Assembly (NCBI GenBank): GCA_017990305.1
Contig: JAGNOB010000057.1
Location: forward strand, 1 to 8,190
Length of the DNA stretch: 8,190 bases
Direction of reading: 5' to 3'
From: Leucobacter sp.
GTDB taxonomy: Bacteria; Actinomycetota; Actinomycetes; Actinomycetales; Microbacteriaceae
The translations under genes were made by a program, and so were the position numbers. Shown here piece after piece: positions 5,146 to 8,190 of this stretch (position 1 is its first letter; the number at the start of each line of letters is the position of its first letter). Below the pieces are notes generated by a model. That model saw nothing but the letters and a program-made list of their open reading frames with translations, was not told where the DNA came from and ran no database searches.

Positions 5146-6348
5146 GTGGAAGAGCCGAAACCGACCCCTGACCAGGTGTCCCCTACGAAACGCGCTGAGC
5201 AGGAATTACCGCTCGGGATGCGGGTCGCCGCGGCGTGGTCATGGCGGCTCATCATTATCGCGGTCGCAGTTGGCGGGCTCGTGTGGGGCATCGTCCAGGT
5301 GCGGATCATTGTGATTCCGCTGCTCATCGCGATCCTGTTGACCGCGTTGCTGAATCCGCTCGTTGAGTGGTTCGTGCGCCGTGGATTGCCGCGTTGGACG
5401 GGTATCGTCGCTGCGCTCTCTGTCTTCATTGCAGCGCTGTGGATATTGATATGGCTTATCGTCACGCAGCTCAGGGACGGTTTCGGCGACTTCTCGAAAC
5501 GCTCGGTCGAGGTGTGGAACGAGATCCTTGAGTGGGTGCGGCACAATACGCTCGGGATCCCCGTCGATCAGCTGCAGGACTTCGTCGATCAGGCGCTCAA
5601 ACTGCTCGAGAATAACCAGGGAACACTCTGGACGGGGGCGCTGGGCGTCGCGACGACTGCCACGCAGCTCGTCACCGGCCTGCTCCTCACGATCTTCTCA
5701 CTCGTGTTCTTGCTCATTGACGGCAAGCGGATCTGGTACTGGGTCGTCGGGTTCTCGCCGGCCCGTGCCCACGCCGCTGTCGATGCGTCCGGCCGAGCGG
5801 GCTGGGTGTCTGTCGGCCAGTACGTGCGGGTGCAGATCTTTGTCGCATTTGTTGACGCGGTTGGTATTGGGGTCGGCGCTGGCATCCTTGGGGTGCCGTT
5901 CGCGATCCCCATCGCGATCCTCGTCTTCCTTGGCTCGTTCATCCCCTTCCTCGGCGCGATCGTGACAGGCGGCCTCGCAGCCTTCATCGCGCTTGTCTAC
6001 AACGGGCCGGTGACCGCGCTCATCATGGTTGGTGTTGTCATCCTCGTGAACCAGATTGAGGGGCATGTGCTGCAGCCGCTCGTCATGGGTAACGCAGTGC
6101 GCGTGCACCCGCTCGGTGTCGTACTCGCCGTCACAACCGGCACCCTGCTCGCGGGCATCCCCGGTGCACTGTTCGCTGTGCCGATCGCTGCGGCGGCGAA
6201 CGCGATCGTGAGCGTGCTCGCAAAGCGACAGTGGGCTGAGGGCACGGACCCCGCCGCAGATTTCCATCGAAGAGACCAGACCCATCGCGTCGCAAAAGTG
6301 CGCGCGAAATCAGTAGCGAAACACGCGCGGAAAGGAACGATCGCATGA
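5146..6348 (+). CDS. AI-2E family transporter (membrane permease, substrate uncertain)
   Basis: This 400-residue protein belongs to the AI-2E family (PF01594, formerly UPF0118). Members include the Escherichia coli TqsA protein, linked to autoinducer-2 export, and several Na+/H+ antiporters, so the substrate cannot be inferred from the family. Two hydrophobic helices (about 34-70) and another pair (about 85-107) precede a soluble, mostly helical segment (about 108-160). A C-terminal membrane block follows, with NQIEGHVLQPLVMG (302-315) and then HPLGVVLAV as the clearest family signature. The cytosolic N-terminus (PKPTPDQ...) is hydrophilic. The last 42 residues are a basic tail rich in Arg, Lys and His. 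The GTG start is chosen because of the -10 hexamer 6 nt upstream. Its stop overlaps the ilvA start by 4 bp, so the two are co-transcribed and translationally coupled. Confidence 0.92.
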   Translation: MEEPKPTPDQVSPTKRAEQELPLGMRVAAAWSWRLIIIAVAVGGLVWGIVQVRIIVIPLLIAILLTALLNPLVEWFVRRGLPRWTGIVAALSVFIAALWILIWLIVTQLRDGFGDFSKRSVEVWNEILEWVRHNTLGIPVDQLQDFVDQALKLLENNQGTLWTGALGVATTATQLVTGLLLTIFSLVFLLIDGKRIWYWVVGFSPARAHAAVDASGRAGWVSVGQYVRVQIFVAFVDAVGIGVGAGILGVPFAIPIAILVFLGSFIPFLGAIVTGGLAAFIALVYNGPVTALIMVGVVILVNQIEGHVLQPLVMGNAVRVHPLGVVLAVTTGTLLAGIPGALFAVPIAAAANAIVSVLAKRQWAEGTDPAADFHRRDQTHRVAKVRAKSVAKHARKGTIA

Positions 6349-7589
6349 GCGAGGCCTACACGGCACCAACGCTTGAAGACTTTGAGCGAGCCCTTGAGCG
6401 GGTGCACCGAATTACGCAGCGAACTCCGCTCGAGACCTCCCGCTTCCTCGCCGGAATTAGTGGTGTGCCACAGGTCTACCTGAAGTGCGAGAACCTGCAG
6501 CGCACCGGGGCGTACAAGCTCCGCGGCGCATACAACCGTTTGCTTCTCCTCACGGAGGAGGAACGTGCGCGCGGCGTTGTTGCGGCGTCGGCAGGCAATC
6601 ACGCGCAGGGCGTTGCGTTTGCAGCGCGCGAGCTCGGAATCCGAGCCACGATCTTCATGCCGAAGGGTGTCGCGCTTCCGAAGCTGCAGGCGACCCGCAA
6701 TTACGGTGCGAAGGTGCAGCTCGCGGGCGACATCTTCGACGAGACGAGTGTTGCCGCGCAGGAGTTTGTGCGCGAGACCGGTGCTGTCTTCATCGCGCCG
6801 TTCGACGATCATGCGGTCATCGAGGGCCAGGGCACTGTCGCGCTCGAGATCCTCGAGAGCGCACCCGAGGTTGAGACAATCATCGTGCCGATCGGAGGCG
6901 GCGGGCTCATCTCGGGCGTCGCCGCGGCGGCGAAACAGTGGGCTGCGAAGCAGGGCAAGCCGATGCGGATCATTGGGGTGCAAGCGGAGAACGCCGCCCC
7001 GTTCCCGGTTTCGCTTGAGGCGGGGGAGCCCGTCACGATCAAGACTTCGCCGACGATCGCCGACGGCATCGCTGTCGCCCGCCCCGGAGAGCGGAACTTC
7101 GCTGCGGTGCGCGAGTACGTTGACGAGATCGTCACGGTGAGCGACGACGACATTGCGCGGGCTATCGTGCTGCTGCTCGAGCGGGCAAAGCTCGTCGTCG
7201 AGCCCGCGGGCGCTTCTGGTGTTGCGGCGATGATCGCCGGCAAGGTGAAGCCGACGGGGCCGACGTCAGTGATTCTCTCAGGCGGAAACATCGACCCGCT
7301 GCTGCTGCAGCGCGTGATCGGCCACGGCCTTGCCGCGTCGGCGCGCTACACGAAGCTGCGGATCCTGCTTCCAGACGTGCCTGGCCAGCTTGTGCGCACC
7401 GCAACGATCGTTGCTGAGCAGAACGCCAACGTTGTTGAGGTGATCCATACACGGCACGCGACTGAGCTGCCCGTGAGTGAGGTTGAGCTGGAGCTGCACA
7501 TCGAAACGCGGGGGCCGGAGCACGGCGAGGCCGTGGCGCAGGCGCTCCGTGACAAGGGGTACGAAGTCAGGGTTGGCGAGCGTTACTAG
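6345..7589 (+). CDS. ilvA: Threonine ammonia-lyase (threonine dehydratase)
   Basis: This PLP-dependent enzyme converts L-threonine to 2-oxobutanoate and ammonia, the first committed step towards isoleucine. The fold-type-II landmarks are clear: RTGAYKLRGA with PLP-binding K58, SAGNHAQG with N84 (PLP ring), the phosphate-binding GGGGLISG loop from 184, and SGGN with S312 near the pyridine nitrogen. Residues about 336-410 (LRILLPDVPGQLVRTATIV...) form one ACT-like regulatory domain, the site of isoleucine/valine control in related enzymes. At 414 residues it is longer than the ACT-less catabolic TdcB (about 329) and shorter than the two-ACT E. coli IlvA (514); this single-ACT architecture is widespread in Actinobacteria. 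The ATG overlaps the preceding stop (ATGA), and AAGGA (6332-6336) lies 8 nt upstream. The biosynthetic role is likely but a catabolic one is not excluded. Confidence 0.93.
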   Translation: MSEAYTAPTLEDFERALERVHRITQRTPLETSRFLAGISGVPQVYLKCENLQRTGAYKLRGAYNRLLLLTEEERARGVVAASAGNHAQGVAFAARELGIRATIFMPKGVALPKLQATRNYGAKVQLAGDIFDETSVAAQEFVRETGAVFIAPFDDHAVIEGQGTVALEILESAPEVETIIVPIGGGGLISGVAAAAKQWAAKQGKPMRIIGVQAENAAPFPVSLEAGEPVTIKTSPTIADGIAVARPGERNFAAVREYVDEIVTVSDDDIARAIVLLLERAKLVVEPAGASGVAAMIAGKVKPTGPTSVILSGGNIDPLLLQRVIGHGLAASARYTKLRILLPDVPGQLVRTATIVAEQNANVVEVIHTRHATELPVSEVELELHIETRGPEHGEAVAQALRDKGYEVRVGERY

Positions 7590-7607
7590 GGCGACGCCTT
7601 CCGGAAA

Positions 7608-7653
7608 CGAGCGGGCCCGCGACGCAGCATTAGCTGAGTCGCGGGCCCGCTCG
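7608..7653. terminator. Bidirectional terminator between ilvA and greA
   Basis: CGAGCGGGCCCGCGAC (7608-7623) pairs perfectly with GTCGCGGGCCCGCTCG (7638-7653), giving a 16-bp, very GC-rich stem with a 14-nt loop. It lies 18 nt past the ilvA stop and 19 nt past the greA stop, centred between the convergent genes. A U-tract is lacking on both sides, as is usual for actinobacterial terminators. Confidence 0.85.
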
Positions 7654-7672
7654 CGTTGCCTTGGAAGCTCGC

Positions 7673-8155
7673 TTACGCGTACGTCTCGACGGCGGTCACC
7701 TTAACGGGGATCTCCTTGCCGTTCGGAGCGGTGTAGCTGGCCTGATCGCCAACCTTCAGCCCCAGGATCGCGGCGCCGAGCGGGCTCTCCGCGCTGTAGA
7801 CATCGAGGTCTGAACCATCGGCGAGGTTGCGGTTGCCCAACAGGAACCGCTCTTCGTCTCCGAAGACCTCCGCTGTGACGACGGTGCCGACGACGACGAC
7901 GCCGTTCGCCTCGGGGGCTTCCCCGACGGTCGAGTGTTTGAGGAGCTCGGTGAGGTCGCGAATGCGCGCCTCCATCTTGCCCTGCTCGTCCTTCGCAGCG
8001 TGGTAGCCGCCGTTCTCCTTGAGGTCGCCCTCCTCGCGAGCGGCCTCGATGCGCGCTGCGATATCCTTGCGGCCCGCACCAGCGAGTTCGTCGAGCTCGG
8101 ACTGCAGGCGATCGAAGGCCTCCTGTGTCAGCCAGGTCTGCGTGGGCTCGGCCAT
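7673..8155 (-). CDS. greA: Transcription elongation factor GreA
   Basis: GreA enters the secondary channel of RNA polymerase and stimulates cleavage of the RNA 3' end in backtracked complexes, rescuing stalled transcription. The 160 residues match the family's usual size. Residues about 8-80 form the antiparallel coiled coil; its tip has the hallmark REEGDLKENGGYHAAKDEQG, with acidic D44 and E47 that position the catalytic metal. Residues about 88-158 form the FKBP-like domain, including SPLGAAILGLKVGDQASY, which is the usual C-terminal signature. The ATG is supported by GAGGA (8160-8164, minus strand) a few nucleotides upstream. It converges on ilvA and shares a terminator with it. Its promoter lies beyond the right edge. 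In related genomes the neighbour upstream is often a DUF4307 gene followed by mca; this is a recollection, not seen here. Confidence 0.97.
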   Translation of the reverse strand: MAEPTQTWLTQEAFDRLQSELDELAGAGRKDIAARIEAAREEGDLKENGGYHAAKDEQGKMEARIRDLTELLKHSTVGEAPEANGVVVVGTVVTAEVFGDEERFLLGNRNLADGSDLDVYSAESPLGAAILGLKVGDQASYTAPNGKEIPVKVTAVETYA

Positions 8156-8171
8156 GGTGTCCTCGTTTCTC

Positions 8172-8189
8172 GTGAGCGGGTGCGCTCAC
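8172..8189. repeat. Short inverted repeat in the greA upstream region
   Basis: GTGAGC (8172-8177) and GCTCAC (8184-8189) form a 6-bp inverted repeat with a 6-nt spacer, starting 17 nt upstream of the greA ATG. It could be a small hairpin in the greA leader or an operator half-site pair. The window ends one base later, so the context needed to judge it is missing. Confidence 0.35.
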
Positions 8190-8190
8190 C

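Noticed and set aside
5146..6348. Quorum-sensing autoinducer-2 exporter
   Set aside because: The family name alone does not set the substrate, and no luxS or lsr-type gene is in the window.
5997..6983. A 328-codon minus-strand open frame
   Set aside because: It runs antisense across the AI-2E gene and ilvA, both well supported, and its product has no family-like segment.
6565..7140. A 191-codon plus-strand frame within ilvA
   Set aside because: It is an Arg/Ser-rich out-of-frame reading of ilvA, whose own frame has intact PLP-enzyme motifs.

Overview
The window looks like chromosomal DNA from a high-GC actinobacterium, most likely a Microbacteriaceae member such as Leucobacter; the genus is an inference from overall sequence character. 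Pointers are the consistently GC-rich third codon positions, an actinobacterial mycoredoxin, start codons placed exactly 6 nt after -10-like hexamers (leaderless transcription), and the ilvA/greA convergent pair, an arrangement I recall from Microbacteriaceae. Eight protein genes are supported. No RNA gene, insertion sequence, CRISPR array or prophage is visible.

Layout. Positions 1-281 are non-coding: a degenerate 14-bp tandem repeat (13-90), then a perfect 38-bp palindrome (146-183) flanked symmetrically by a second pair of the same half-site. Position 282-1352 (minus) is a stand-alone protein with an AbiEi-like winged-helix N-terminus and a DUF559-like nuclease-type C-terminus. A hairpin (1389-1424) separates it from a mycoredoxin gene (1442-1717, minus). 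The 242-bp divergent gap that follows holds an 11-bp direct repeat matching the PHO box read by PhoP/RegX3-type phosphate regulators. It lies between the mycoredoxin gene and pit (1960-3309, plus), a low-affinity phosphate transporter that overlaps a small two-helix membrane protein gene (3306-3608) by 4 bp. Next come a class-3-like aldehyde dehydrogenase (3676-5079) and an AI-2E family membrane protein (5146-6348) that overlaps threonine ammonia-lyase ilvA (6345-7589) by 4 bp. A 16-bp-stem hairpin (7608-7653) ends both ilvA and the convergent greA (7673-8155, minus).

How the genes work together. Pit and its small partner form a likely phosphate-uptake unit, and the PHO box links this divergent region to phosphate status. 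IlvA makes 2-oxobutanoate for isoleucine synthesis and is translationally coupled to a membrane protein of uncertain substrate. Mycoredoxin, the aldehyde dehydrogenase and GreA are housekeeping or stress functions. Most of the window is ordinary core genome. The least explained parts are the repeat and palindrome block at the left edge, the orphan AbiEi-nuclease protein, and the opposite charges of the Pit tail and its small partner's loop. I did not find convincing evidence of a new multi-gene system.
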